NCBI GenBank assembly: GCA_000934455.1
Contig: KN883516.1
Span: 67,938 to 96,210, forward strand
Origin: Apostichopus parvimensis
Lineage: Eukaryota > Echinodermata > Holothuroidea > Aspidochirotida > Stichopodidae
Direction of reading: 5' to 3'
DNA length: 28,273 nucleotides
Position 1 is the first letter of the stretch. Each line of letters begins with the position of its first letter. Of the stretch, positions 18,807 to 28,273 are shown one piece after another. The position numbers and the translations under genes are program-made. Below the pieces are notes generated by a model. That model did not search any database, was not told where the DNA came from, and saw only the letters and a program-made list of their open reading frames with translations.

Positions 18807-19026
18807 GGTGATCATATTTATGTCCAGGTATTCCAGGGACATGGTGTTGCTATAGTCTATCCCCCTGCCCCCCTGTAAATTATTCAGGGCCTTTTTTCAA
18901 ATACATTTGATATTCCTCTGACATTATGTAAAAACTGTGGACGCACAGTGACAGTTTTGGTCCAGGGACAGTAGTCCGACATGATATCAGGGGACTGTCC
19001 CTGGAAATCAGGGATGTCTGATCACC
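18807..19026. mobile_element. 220-bp MITE-like element with terminal inverted repeats (SHMT intron 1)
   Basis: The left end reads GGTGATCATATTTATGTCC, then ATTCCAGGGACA. The right end, reverse-complemented, reads GGTGATCAGACATCCCTG, then ATTTCCAGGGACAGTCC. The inverted repeats extend over about 35-40 bases with a few gaps. An additional perfect inner pair, CCAGGGACAGT/ACTGTCCCTGG, lies near the right end. No transposase is encoded. A target-site duplication was not clear, so the superfamily is unassigned. Confidence 0.75.
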
Positions 19027-19159
19027 TTACTATTTTATTCAATTTGTGTAGTGAATGAAGGGCTTAAAAGTGTCTTCTTTTTCGATCGTTTTGAGATCTT
19101 TCTCAAACAAATTAGGCCAAGTCTAGGCTTAACTGTTAGGCTAGAGTAGACCTACAAGT

Positions 19160-19556
19160 AGGTCTAAGTTAAGTTTTAGTTTAGTTTAGTAGAAAGAAAG
19201 GATCAGGAGGGACACTCAAGTCCCCATCAAGGACCCTATACTTATGGAGAGGAAACAACTGGAGACGCAAACACTCAAACCCAATTACAATGCTTAAAGT
19301 GCTTGTCCAAATCATTCTTTAACCCATTCACACTACTTGCAAGTACAACTTTCTCAGGCAAACCGTTCCACTAATTTACAACCCTATTAGAAAAAAAGTT
19401 ATGCAGAATATTAATCCTACTTTGTGACTTTTGGAGTTTAAGACAATCACCTCTGGTACAACTTCTATTAGCAATCATGAAAAAGTCAGTGAAGGATAAA
19501 TTATCAAAACCATACATAAGGAATGTTTTAAGACTCATTCTTGACACTTTGTTTGT
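19160..19556 (-). pseudogene. Truncated non-LTR retrotransposon (LINE) reverse-transcriptase C-terminus
   Basis: Reading the minus strand from about 19556 to 19275 gives one frame: MSLKTFLMYGFDNLSFTDFF, then RSCTRGDCLKLQKSQS, then FFSNRVVN-stop-WNGLPEKVV, then SVNGLKNDLDKH and TGA. The (F)F.NRVVN.WN.LP..VV..SVN.FK..LD.. pattern is typical of the C-terminal end of CR1/L2-like LINE reverse transcriptases. One in-frame TAG sits where a residue precedes W. About 100 bases of 3' tail end in ACTAAACTAAACT-like short repeats (about 19166-19190). It is antisense to SHMT and 5'-truncated, so it is dead. Confidence 0.78.
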
Positions 19557-21107
19557 TTAGCATATATTGTCTAAACTCTTATTCTTGGTTACCTGTCGTG
19601 GACCAAATTGCTGAGGAAGTTTTTCTGGGGAGGGATGATGAAAAAGGCATAGGATCACTGTACATTATACAATATCACTGTATGAATACAGTATTGTTCA
19701 AGGGATAGTATAGCACTGGTTTTAATGTTGCAAAGCATACATGCAATGATGCATATATACGGGAAAAGCTGCAACTTCCAGCTCTGCTATACATGTACTG
19801 TATGTAAGAAAATTCTATAACATGTTCATTTCAGCATTTGTATAGCATTTTTATCGATACTTAATTTTATTTTTTTGTAGCATTTGCTATTAAAATTTGA
19901 TGAATTATTCTCTGCCCATTAACATCATTGCAGAGGTAGGTACACAGCATGTACAGTACATTGTACCTGATATGTTTTCATCAACTGTACGTATGGGTTG
20001 GAAAACCTCACGATCCATCCGAACCAGGTTCGTTGGAAAGTTACAGTTCTCGCTGCAAGCAAAACATACAAAATAGAAAAAAATGCTGAGAGGTGTTAGT
20101 TTGAAAAAAAAATTATTGGTAGTGTACAGTAGGACTGATTCAAGTTACATTTGTGTGTTAGGAGTGTTTGTTCTGCCACTTTTTGAACCATAGCAGGAAA
20201 AATTTTAAGTTACAAAACTAAACCAATTGCAAATTGGTATTCGTGGTGTGTCATCCTCTGGAATTCACCCCCAAGCAAGATACAAAATCTTTGCATCAGT
20301 TTAAAATATCACTGAGACGCCACCACACTCAAACTTCACCAGTCAACGTCATGTAATTCTCCTTTAAATGTAGCCATTCCTGCCTCCACATCTTTTTTCT
20401 TAAAAATAAAATAAATAAATAGTACTACACATATATTAGTACATGTATTAGTACATGTATGTGTGTAATTGTGTTTATATGTTTAATACACATATCATGT
20501 GTATACAAATGTTTACAAGTGATAATATATGTGCATTAGTGGTGATAACCATGTCATTGTAAATTTATGTATGTCAAGGAAGTCAGAATTGGCATTTACT
20601 GTAGTTAGGTTTAACTTGTTCTACAATCTTTTTGTATTTTTCTGGGGGGAGGGGGGGAGGGGGGGGGAGGGACCAGACTAGGAACGCCAATGCTATATTC
20701 TGGTTCCTCTACCATCACATTATCTGTTTTGTTAATCCTTCATCAGCGTCAGTCTTGAGCAAACGATCCAAACCATGTCTAATCTAAGAACACATGTAAA
20801 ATTGTAATGAAATATCAATTTTGTGTATGTTGTGAAATGGTAGAAAATTGAAATACAGTAAATAAACTAAGCTAAACTAAATTACTTGATCATTGGCTGT
20901 CCTTTGGCATCACAGACCTAGATGTGACTTAAATTACTGTACATGTCACAACAGCCATATTAACCACTTCCATACCTACTACTTATAGAATGAACAATTA
21001 ATGCTGGTCTGTAAAATTGACTGTTATACTTAAACAGAACAGTGCCATTCATGACACAGTCTACCTTCTTACATGTACTGTTCACGTACATCTCTTTCTT
21101 CTTCATC
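19557..21107. other. SHMT intron 1, right part
   Basis: It contains an AT microsatellite-like patch (about 20398-20530, AAATAAATAAATAG and TAGTACATGTAT words), a G-run cluster at 20643-20671, and the inverted CGAACC-A-GGTTCG at about 20018-20030. No alternative first exon in frame with SHMT was found. No gene is recognised. Confidence 0.4.
20643..20671 (+). repeat. G-run cluster (SHMT intron 1)
   Basis: Four successive runs of 5-9 G are separated by single A residues. In the SHMT pre-mRNA this is a potential G-quadruplex. Confidence 0.8.
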
Positions 21108-21109
21108 AG

Positions 21110-21339
21110 GCCACGATGTCGTCCAATGGCAAGTCAAATGGAGAGAAGGATGTTTGGTTCGGAGACCAACCTTTGGAGCAAAACGATCCGGTGATCTATG
21201 ACTTGATCCGTAAAGAAAAACAGAGACAGGTCAACGGTTTAGAACTCATCGCTTCAGAGAACTTCACCAGCCGAGCTGTGCTGGAGGCTCTTGGTTCATG
21301 CATGCAGAATAAGTACTGCGAGGGATACCCCGGAAACAG
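21110..21339 (+). CDS. SHMT: SHMT exon 2 (start codon, residues 1-75)
   Basis: The acceptor CTTCATCAG is at 21108-21109 and the ATG at 21116. It encodes [20 protein letters not shown] through to YPGN and ends AACAG|GTACCT, phase 2, inside the Arg codon of GNRYYGG. The first six exon bases GCCACG would be 5' UTR, or coding if the upstream start is used. Confidence 0.95.
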
Positions 21340-24300
21340 GTACCTTCAAGAGTGGTTTTCTTTTTTCCAACAAAAATGGGGGTGGGGGAGGGGGGAGTTA
21401 AACTCACCTTTTCACTGATCAATGTTTATCAGTCGCAGTTGATGTTGTTGGCAGTATTGAATACGTCATAAATAAAAATTACCAGAGATCCAGCTCTTAG
21501 TTCGTTGACTTATGTGTTTTTGTTTACAAAGACTGTCAAAAGCTACTGTAGTAGTAGTACTGTCTTCCAAAGTTTAAAAGAACCAAGCAGGATGTTTTGC
21601 ATTGCTTCTCCTGTAGAGAACTTGGGTTATCTTGATCTTCCAAGCTCATAGCCTGACTTAAATTGTTATCTTATGCCATCCCCTTCACCCCACAACCACC
21701 CCCTCACCCTCCCTCTGACACAGGTTCAAAATGTAGAGACATACTCAGAGGGCAGAAACGTTTCATTGGGGAGGTAGTCATGAATCATGATTGTAGGATT
21801 GGATCATGATCCGATGTTGTATTCCTCTAGTTTAAAAATGCTTACCAGTGATGTACTCTACAAGGAAGATGGCATCACTTACCTGATATTGTCTACCACA
21901 CACTGTAGTGTACAGTACTGCTACAGTACATTCTGTGTTCAGAATATGCTTATTTGATACCAGCATGAACAGTACTATTATGATTGCTTTGCCTTATTGC
22001 TTTCAAAGCGGAAAGAGTGGTTTTGTCTGGAGTGGTTTGACACCTACAGTAGAATAGATCTTTCTCTTACTGTACTGTCTGTGTGGGTTCCTACCAGTGA
22101 CATTTATAATGAACACTTTGTACGGAAAATGTTTAGTGACTTGAAACTCTTAAAAGCAGATCTGGTCTAGTTCAGAGAAATGCTATTTATAGCAAATTTA
22201 TAGATTGATCAGTCAAAAGTAAGGGGCACTGTACATCATGGTCACATGTTTAGCACGGTAGCAATATGTATTTTAAATTGAATATGAGAATCAGTACATA
22301 GTTCTTTATATGTGTATAGTATCCTGTAATGCATGTTTGAAGGAGTGTGTAGGAATTTAGGAGATATTTATATTTAGCGTTTATATTTTGTGTACTGTAC
22401 AGTAGCAGTATTGAATGCTTTGAATTATCTCTCTTCCAAAATCATATGGTTGCTGTGTACAGAACCCACTACAAATTTTGGCATTTGTACAGCTGTTTGC
22501 CCATATTATGCTCTGTTTTGCTATGCGATACCATGTTCCCTGCTTACATATGCACTATCCCTTTTGATATCTGTAGTGGCCATCCCCAAGAGTCAATTTC
22601 TTGTGACTGCAACCTTTCATGGTCACAGTTTAGACTGCAAATGTTCCTACTTGACCTTGGTCAGTTTGTGTATGACTTTAAGTACTGGTTCCCACGATCA
22701 TTACTGTATGCTTTTTATTATTGTATATTTTGTAGGCAGATAAAAAGGAAACATTACCATGTTTGTATACTTAATACATGCATGGATTAAAAAGAGTTGA
22801 CATCCAAGAGCTTGTTTCATTCTGGCCAACAAGTCTGAAGGGTGGGGTCCATTGCTGTTTATCCTACTCAATGTACATTTTGTTATAATACTTGTTAAGC
22901 TTTATTAGCAGAAATGTAGGCTTGGTTCATGCTTAGATACATGCAATACGACGATGATATCAGATATGAGCATATTCAGAATTAAACACACTGTACTTAC
23001 AGGATAACATCAGGTGTAAATTAATTATGATATGTTGAAAACCATTAAGAAAAACAGGAAAACTGCCGTCTAGGTTGTATTTTGTTTTGTAATTTTAGGT
23101 GAAGTGAGCCTTTAAACATCTCAAGTTTATGCATTAAGTAGCTGGACTTTGTAGCCTAACACACAGGGCCATTGGGTCAGTTCCTTAGATGCAACACAAA
23201 ACTCAATAGGAAACCGAAATGACCTGACTGTACAACCTGAAATTATGTTCATGTTAACAATGCATTGCAATTTTTTTTTATGGACAAAAAATGGTGTTGA
23301 ATGTCATGCAATCGTGCCGGATTATCAATTACCTGACATGTTGTATCCTGCAGATACTATGGAGGTACCGAGTACTATGACGAACTGGAAATCATCTGCC
23401 AACAGAGGGCGCTAGAGGTTTACAGACTCGATCCAGAGAAATGGGGCGTCAACGTCCAACCCTACTCCGGTTCCCCGGCGAATTTCGCAGTCTACACGGG
23501 AGTGGTCGGCCCACACGGCAGGATAATGGGTCTGGACTTACCGGACGGCGGTCATCTCACCCACGGTTTCATGACCAGCAAGAAAAAGATCTCGGCAACG
23601 TCGATATTCTTTGAATCAATGCCTTACAAAGTAGATCCAGTGTCCGGACTGATAGATTACGATAAATTAGCAGAGACGGCAAGACTGTTTCATCCCAAGT
23701 TGATCATAGCAGGTTAGAAAATAGATTTATATTTGATCAGTTCATGGTAACTTACACATGTCAAGCTTCTTTGCATCTTTTTGTTTGTTTTACTTGGGGT
23801 GGGGGGGGGGGGGGAGGGAAGGAGTTTCATTTTCATCATCTGGGTTAATAGGATGAAAGATAAATGACATGTCTAAAAACCTTTCTTAATTAAAGGAATT
23901 ACAGTTGTTTTGAAGCAAGATAAAAAAAAAATCATGCACAGAAAATCAGACTGGAATATTTTAAAGCAAATTTTGAAAGATTGAAGATTAGTCTAGAAAG
24001 TCGGGATACACAAAATCCTGTTTTACGTCACTTGGGGTTTGTAGGGGCTGAAGCCTACAACAAGCCTGCAACAATTCAATAGCTGGAGAGAATAATAGCT
24101 CTGGTAGCCCTCGTTTTATGAACGATGCCTCTGTCATACTTGATGCACTGTGGAGTGTGAAAATCCAGCTATTTGAATTGAGTATCAATCTTATGCAACC
24201 AGCTACTATAAATTTATTCTCACTTCACCAGGTATCAGCTGTTACTCCAGAAATTTAGACTACAAACGTTTCCGAGAAATCTGCGACGAACACGATGCAT

Positions 24301-27300
24301 TCCTGATGGCTGACATGGCCCACGTCAGTGGCTTGGTGGCAGCTGATGTGGTAGCCAACCCCTTTGAACTCTGTGACATCGTTACCAGTACGACTCACAA
24401 GTCACTCCGGGGACCCAGAGCCGGCATGATATTTTATAGGAAAGGTAAGGTTAGAGAGGATGCAAACTTCCCAAAAGTTTTACTGTTTCTCCTAATGTAA
24501 CATTCTTTATCCAAGAGTATGAGGAATTAAATGAAATCCTGGATTTGCAAGATGAAATAACAGGAGATGGGGAAGGCTAAACTTATTGCACCAAAAAGGT
24601 GAGATCCAGTGTGCTTTGTAGACTATTTGTAGTACAATACTGGTGACTTGTACTGTAGTGTTACAAGATAGGATAATTGAGTTTCAAAGAAAACGGTATT
24701 CACAGACTATCGCAGAATTGACGGAAAAGGTTAAAGCTTAATCAAGCAACAAAACCACTATTGCGATTACTTGACTTTTTTGTCTCTGGAACTTATGAAC
24801 ATCAATTGAAGGTACGGCTTTCTTGGCGATCTATTTGACCCTAAGTAACGTCAGTCGTAGCACAAATCTACCAAATACGACACAAGCTTGATGATGGACA
24901 GACCTGTTTTGATTGGACTGAATGGATGTCAGATTTGAGGACTAGAATCGATTCTCGCGAGATTCTCATTTTGGTGGCTTGCAAACAAAAGGTGTTAATT
25001 ATAATGTTGGTCGGTGTCCTTCTAGTTTCCAAACTTTCCTTAATAAATGCTGTCCTTCTAATTTTGATTCTCAGGTGTGAGGAAAGTACTAAAGAATGGG
25101 AAGGAAGAGATGTATGAGCTGGAGCGTGCCATCAACGATGCAGTATTCCCCGGTCTCCAAGGAGGTCCTCATATGCATGCTGTTGCAGGTAAGCTTTGCC
25201 ACTTGTCTCTGCTTGAGAAGAGTTTTCCTAAGGACTTGAGAATTGTGGAATAGAATTATTTTAATTAATTTTTTTTTTAAATATGATATTGAATTTTTTT
25301 TTTCAGTTAACCAAGTATGGCCAAGATTTTTGAAAGAGTGGCAGAGTATAAAAGAAGTTGTTAGCCAGTTCTCATGGATGTTTAGATGTAATGAAATTCA
25401 GCCATACATATACAACAGTGTTTCTTAACCTATTCCACTTCTCCCACCCACTCAACAATTGGAAAAGAACTTCTGTAATACCATTTAACAGCTGTGGATG
25501 ATGACTGCTCAGTGCTTTAGGTGTGAGGTCCAAGGCTCTGCCAGGCCCCCTGGAAGCCAATACATGTAGGGCCCAGAGACTGCTTAAAATGTTGCACTTC
25601 AGACCCTGGGTTTTACATAACATTGAACCTGGTATAACTTACCTACTTTCATGTTTCGTCTGTGAGAGACCCTCTTTAGTTGGGGATGTTGTTACCTCCT
25701 CTGCTACACTAGCCAGATTTTGGTTCAATTGTAATACTTAAACAGAGCTTTTAAGTTGCTAGTAAACATTAAAGGGCTTTGTTGCATCATTAGGTATGGA
25801 TATGGCCTTTTTAAGTGCATATTTTAGCTTTCGACAGATTCAGTGGATGGTCACCCATCATGGTTCTCCTATTTTCTCTTCGTTTTCAGGTCTGGCAGTA
25901 GCCTTGAAGCAGGCCCTGCAACCAGAATTCAAAGACTATGGTAATAAAGTTGTCGCCAATGCTCGTGCCATGTCCAAAGCTTTCGTAGAAAAAGGTTATT
26001 CCATTGCAACAGGTCAGTTTGATATGATGTGCTTCAAAAATGACACAAGGGTTCACATGTAATATAATGTTGGACAAAATGGACAGTCCATTTACAACGC
26101 TGTACAATTTCATGTAGAAAATGGGATGTCACTAAAATTTCAATGGAAGGAAATCTACTTGAAATTTATGTTCATTTTAAACATTTGAAAGACCATGTCA
26201 GTTGGTAAAATAATTGATTGGTTCTGCATAAAATCAAACCCATGATTCCAAGACAGTGAGGATCATGGTACCAAGTCACTCCCGTCATCAACCCCTATCT
26301 ATGATCTACTTCCTTGGTACACCTCTGCAACAAGGTCAGTTTGAGCTGAGCTATATAAAGTTTGATAAGCTCAATATCAGTGATTTTGAAGTAAATTTGA
26401 CCAAAGTTAGTTGTATAGATTCAGTCAGTCATGGCTACAACACATCATGTCCATTGTTTAAAAGTGATGAGTCAGCATTCACAAAGTTGACGCTACTGAC
26501 AGAAGTAGATTCTTGCTCAGCTTGTCCAATGATCTGCAGTACAAACTTCTTCAGTTCTGCCAAGGGCGTAGGAACCGGTGGGGCTGGGGGGGCGCCAGCC
26601 CCCCCAGTGAAAAATATGGTGGGGCGGAAGTATCATTCCGCCCCCCCGCTCCGCAAGTCAGAAAACCCCTTTTTCATTTCCAAATGAGAAAAAAATCTCA
26701 TTTGGAGCACCAAATTGCATCTAAGGCCAGGTGAAAATGCAAAATTATTTACAAAATGGAGTGGGTGTTGAAGTGTGCTATATTGCACCAAATTGCATCT
26801 GAGGCCACCTGGAAATGCAAAAAAATTCCAAAAAAAGACCCCTCCCCCAGACCGGCCATCAGTCTTCAGCCCCCCCACTCAAAAGTACTTTCCTACGCCA
26901 CTGAGTTCTGCTGTATTTGTTCTCTTAACACAGGTGGCACTGACACTCACTTACTTCTACTTGACCTTCGACCTCTCGGCTTGGACGGTGCCAGGGGGGA
27001 GAAGGTTTTGGAAGCTGCGTCCATTGTTTGCAATAAGAACACTTGCCCGGGAGACAAAAGCGCTTTTAAACCAGGCGGCCTTAGGTTTGGGACACCAGCA
27101 CTTACTTCGAGAAACTTGACAGAGAGTGACTTTGTGAAGGTTGTTGAATTCATTCATAGAGGTAAGTTATCTGTGTTTGTATATTATGTAGGTTTAGTGT
27201 GCTTTTTGTCAGTTCCTGTCTACATGTACATTAGTCACCCCTTTGAAAGTTTGCTGTAAATTACGTGGTTAACCTAACCATCGTTAATTTTAGTGAGAAA

Positions 27301-28208
27301 CCGTTAGGATTTGTCGTGTCTCAGCTGCAGTTAATAGAATTGCTGCTTATAAGTTTCGACCAACGAGTGAACGCGCAAAATGTGATAGCCAGTAGAAGTG
27401 AATGGCACCTTATGCTCTATTAGGTACTTGACTTTTTTCTTACATTCCAAATTATGATTTTGCCAGTTTTCTAGTGGTACATTAAAGAGAAATCAATAAA
27501 TGCAGCTCTGTTATTTATTTGAGGTAATCACAACTAGATTGCATGAACCTAAGCTGTTGTGTCAGGTTTGGGTGAGTTCCACCAAAGTTAGCACCTCACA
27601 TGTAATATATTTTCTGTGAATATATTGGGCCTCGTTGGTAATCTTTGGCTCTGAGGATAGCATCCATAAAATACAGTTTGTAGTTGTATTCATTTCCCAT
27701 GTGGTGATAACAGTTTATAATACTCTGGTTTTATTAAAAAAGACACTTGCTCTGTTACCAAGGTAACGAAGAGCATGATCTGTAGACGTACATTAATAAT
27801 GTGCATATCTTGACCTCAGCAGAAGTTGGTCAATAAGTTTGTGAAGTATTGTCAATACAAGGCTTTTGCCATGTGATGAACACAACTGAGAAAAAAGAAA
27901 AATTGGTGATTTAATACAGATGAAAACTCTGAAACAACCCCCTCCTCCTCCTACCCCCCCCCCCCTGGAAACCCTCAAGTTAAGTACCTTGTCACACTGG
28001 TTCATTACCTTTATTCCTCTGTTTCCCTTTCTTCTTGATAGCCCTAGAAATCACAAAAGAGCTGAAAGCGTTGTCAGGGCCAACTCTGAAGGAGTTTAAG
28101 GCTGCCGTGAAAACCAACGCAGAGATACAACCAAAGCTTACAGCTCTTCGAGAAGAAGTTGAAAACTTTGCCAAGCAATTTCCTCTTCCTGGGTTGGATA
28201 CTATGTAA
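21116..28208 (+). CDS. SHMT: Serine hydroxymethyltransferase (cytosolic-type)
   Basis: SHMT converts serine and tetrahydrofolate to glycine and 5,10-methylene-tetrahydrofolate, feeding one-carbon units to thymidylate, purine and methionine synthesis. Coding exons are 21116-21339 (exon from 21110), 23354-23712, 24232-24444, 25075-25188, 25890-26012, 26934-27161 and 28042-28208, totalling 1,428 nt and 475 aa plus TAA. All junctions are GT-AG and keep frame. Landmarks are [10 protein letters not shown] and [14 protein letters not shown] near the N-terminus, [22 protein letters not shown] (D222 and H225, PLP ring contacts), and [13 protein letters not shown] with the PLP-binding lysine K251. Further landmarks are [22 protein letters not shown] and [10 protein letters not shown] with R395, the expected carboxylate-binding arginine. 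Human cytosolic SHMT is 483 aa, so length is normal. No mitochondrial presequence is seen on this start. The ATG has A at -3. An upstream in-frame start in a candidate exon at 18351-18425 could add about 20 residues. The 3' UTR runs past the window. Confidence 0.97.
21340..23353. other. SHMT intron 2
   Basis: About 2 kb without a recognised gene. A G-rich cluster (21378-21395) lies just after the donor. The stretch is rich in TACTGTA/TACAGTA words and holds a 12-bp palindrome, GGATCATGATCC (21801-21812). Overlapping open frames at 22390-22790 have no family features. Confidence 0.45.
23354..23712 (+). CDS. SHMT: SHMT exon 3 (residues 75-195)
   Basis: It encodes [47 protein letters not shown] and LIIAG. 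This is the large-domain start, including the folate and PLP phosphate site region. It is more GC-rich than the surrounding introns. It ends in phase 1. Confidence 0.97.
23713..24231. other. SHMT intron 3 with G-run and inverted repeat
   Basis: It contains a long near-pure G run (about 23798-23815). It also has an inverted repeat: CAATTCAATAGCTGG (24072-24086) pairs with CCAGCTATTTGAATTG (24165-24180) with one extra base and a ~78-base loop. No coding sequence is recognised in it. Confidence 0.7.
24232..24444 (+). CDS. SHMT: SHMT exon 4 (active-site lysine)
   Basis: It encodes [35 protein letters not shown] and [20 protein letters not shown]251 (codon 24399-24401) forms the Schiff base with PLP. 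The Thr usually found two positions before THK is Ser here. Length is 213 nt with phase 1 at both ends. Confidence 0.97.
24445..25074. other. SHMT intron 4
   Basis: No repeat or gene is recognised. Confidence 0.4.
25075..25188 (+). CDS. SHMT: SHMT exon 5
   Basis: It encodes [16 protein letters not shown], then [17 protein letters not shown]. Length is 114 nt, phase 1 to phase 1. GLQGGPH.H is a family signature. Confidence 0.97.
25189..25889. other. SHMT intron 5
   Basis: CAGTGTTTCTTAACCTAT at about 25418 resembles one end of a hAT transposon, but I could not find the partner end. No gene is seen. Confidence 0.35.
25890..26012 (+). CDS. SHMT: SHMT exon 6
   Basis: It encodes [17 protein letters not shown], then [18 protein letters not shown]. 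This is the helical start of the C-terminal domain. Length is 123 nt, phase 1 to phase 1. Confidence 0.96.
26561..26903. mobile_element. hAT-type MITE with 8-bp target-site duplication (SHMT intron 6)
   Basis: The left end is CAAGGGCGTAGGAA. The right end, reverse-complemented, is CAGTGGCGTAGGAA. AGTTCTGC flanks it on both sides (26553-26560 and 26904-26911). CA-NN-G termini with an 8-bp duplication are the hallmark of hAT elements. Inside are a G7/C7 hairpin (26584-26607), a 10-bp stem CCAAATGAGA/TCTCATTTGG (26680-26705), and two copies of GCACCAAATTGCATCT (26707 and 26785). It encodes no transposase. Open frames crossing it are fortuitous. Confidence 0.9.
26934..27161 (+). CDS. SHMT: SHMT exon 7
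   Basis: It encodes [37 protein letters not shown] and [19 protein letters not shown]395 is the expected substrate-carboxylate arginine. Length is 228 nt, phase 1 to phase 1. Its acceptor lies 30 bases after the end of a hAT-type MITE. Confidence 0.97.
27162..28041. other. SHMT intron 7
   Basis: A C-rich block (about 27940-27966) lies 75-100 bases before the acceptor. No gene or clear repeat is otherwise visible. Confidence 0.4.
28042..28208 (+). CDS. SHMT: SHMT exon 8 (C-terminus and stop)
   Basis: It encodes [19 protein letters not shown] and [17 protein letters not shown], ending DTM and TAA. The F..FPLPGL C-terminal motif is typical of animal SHMT. Confidence 0.96.
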
Positions 28209-28273
28209 ATAATGTTGGATACGAGCCAAGACATGATTACAGAAAGACATGATAACAGAAGTCTTGGAAACAA
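28209..28273 (+). other. SHMT: SHMT 3' UTR (partial)
   Basis: Sequence after the TAA up to the window edge. It has a short near-repeat, GACATGATTACAGAA then GACATGATAACAGAA. No polyadenylation signal has been reached. Confidence 0.8.

Noticed and set aside
22390..22790. Overlapping 117- and 114-codon frames rich in hydrophobic residues as a membrane protein
   Set aside because: Two overlapping frames in the same T-rich intron sequence give hydrophobic translations by composition alone. There is no splice support.
25418..25435. Second hAT element end (CAGTGTTTCTTAACC) in SHMT intron 5
   Set aside because: No matching inverted end or target duplication could be found in the intron, so it was not called as an element.
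26256..26878. Glycine/proline-rich open frames in SHMT intron 6
   Set aside because: They are translations of the hAT-type MITE's G and C runs. The downstream frame only looks gene-like where it enters SHMT exon 7.

Overview
This is a eukaryotic, intron-rich, AT-rich genomic window. It holds two complete or nearly complete protein-coding genes arranged head to head, plus a duplicated, gene-free left flank. The intron density, the simple repeats and G/C homopolymer runs, the TAGGC-rich words, a tRNA-derived SINE, hAT-like MITEs and the sequence style of both proteins suggest a marine invertebrate deuterostome, most likely an echinoderm (possibly a sea cucumber). The organism is an inference; the two genes are read directly from the sequence.

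Left flank (1-3939). A 1,788-bp direct tandem duplication starts at or before the window edge. Its first ~850 bp are identical between copies, its distal part is diverged, and each copy ends in a TATGTATCAATGTAATA-type minisatellite that is expanded in copy 2. No gene was recognised here.

Minus-strand gene (CDS 15706 down to 5152, 15 exons, 736 aa). This is a GGA protein (Golgi-localised, gamma-ear-containing, ARF-binding clathrin adaptor). The domains are in the canonical order VHS, GAT, hinge, GAE, and every exon junction keeps frame. The 3' UTR probably runs to about 3940, where an AATAAA signal lies at 3960-3965. The introns hold two minisatellite arrays, a decayed duplication that includes a ghost of an exon start, a SINE and G-rich tracts.

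Intergenic space (15707-about 18350). It separates two divergent transcription units. It is a patchwork of short repeated fragments and includes a cluster of six CACACGC/GCGTGTG words, two of them forming a perfect hairpin.

Plus-strand gene (coding exons 21116-28208, 475 aa). This is serine hydroxymethyltransferase, the PLP enzyme that makes glycine and methylene-tetrahydrofolate. All catalytic motifs are present. A candidate first exon at 18351-18425 is open in frame with the main ATG, so an alternative 20-residue-longer N-terminus is possible. Its introns carry a 220-bp inverted-repeat MITE, an antisense LINE fragment, a short inverted repeat, and a 343-bp hAT-type MITE with a perfect 8-bp target-site duplication, inserted about 30 bp before the exon-7 acceptor.

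The two genes are functionally unrelated (membrane trafficking and one-carbon metabolism); only their divergent arrangement links them. I see no evidence for a wholly new system. The most interesting items are the mosaic tandem duplication, the SHMT N-terminal extension with its start-stop uORF, the ghost exon fragment, and the MITE abutting a splice acceptor.
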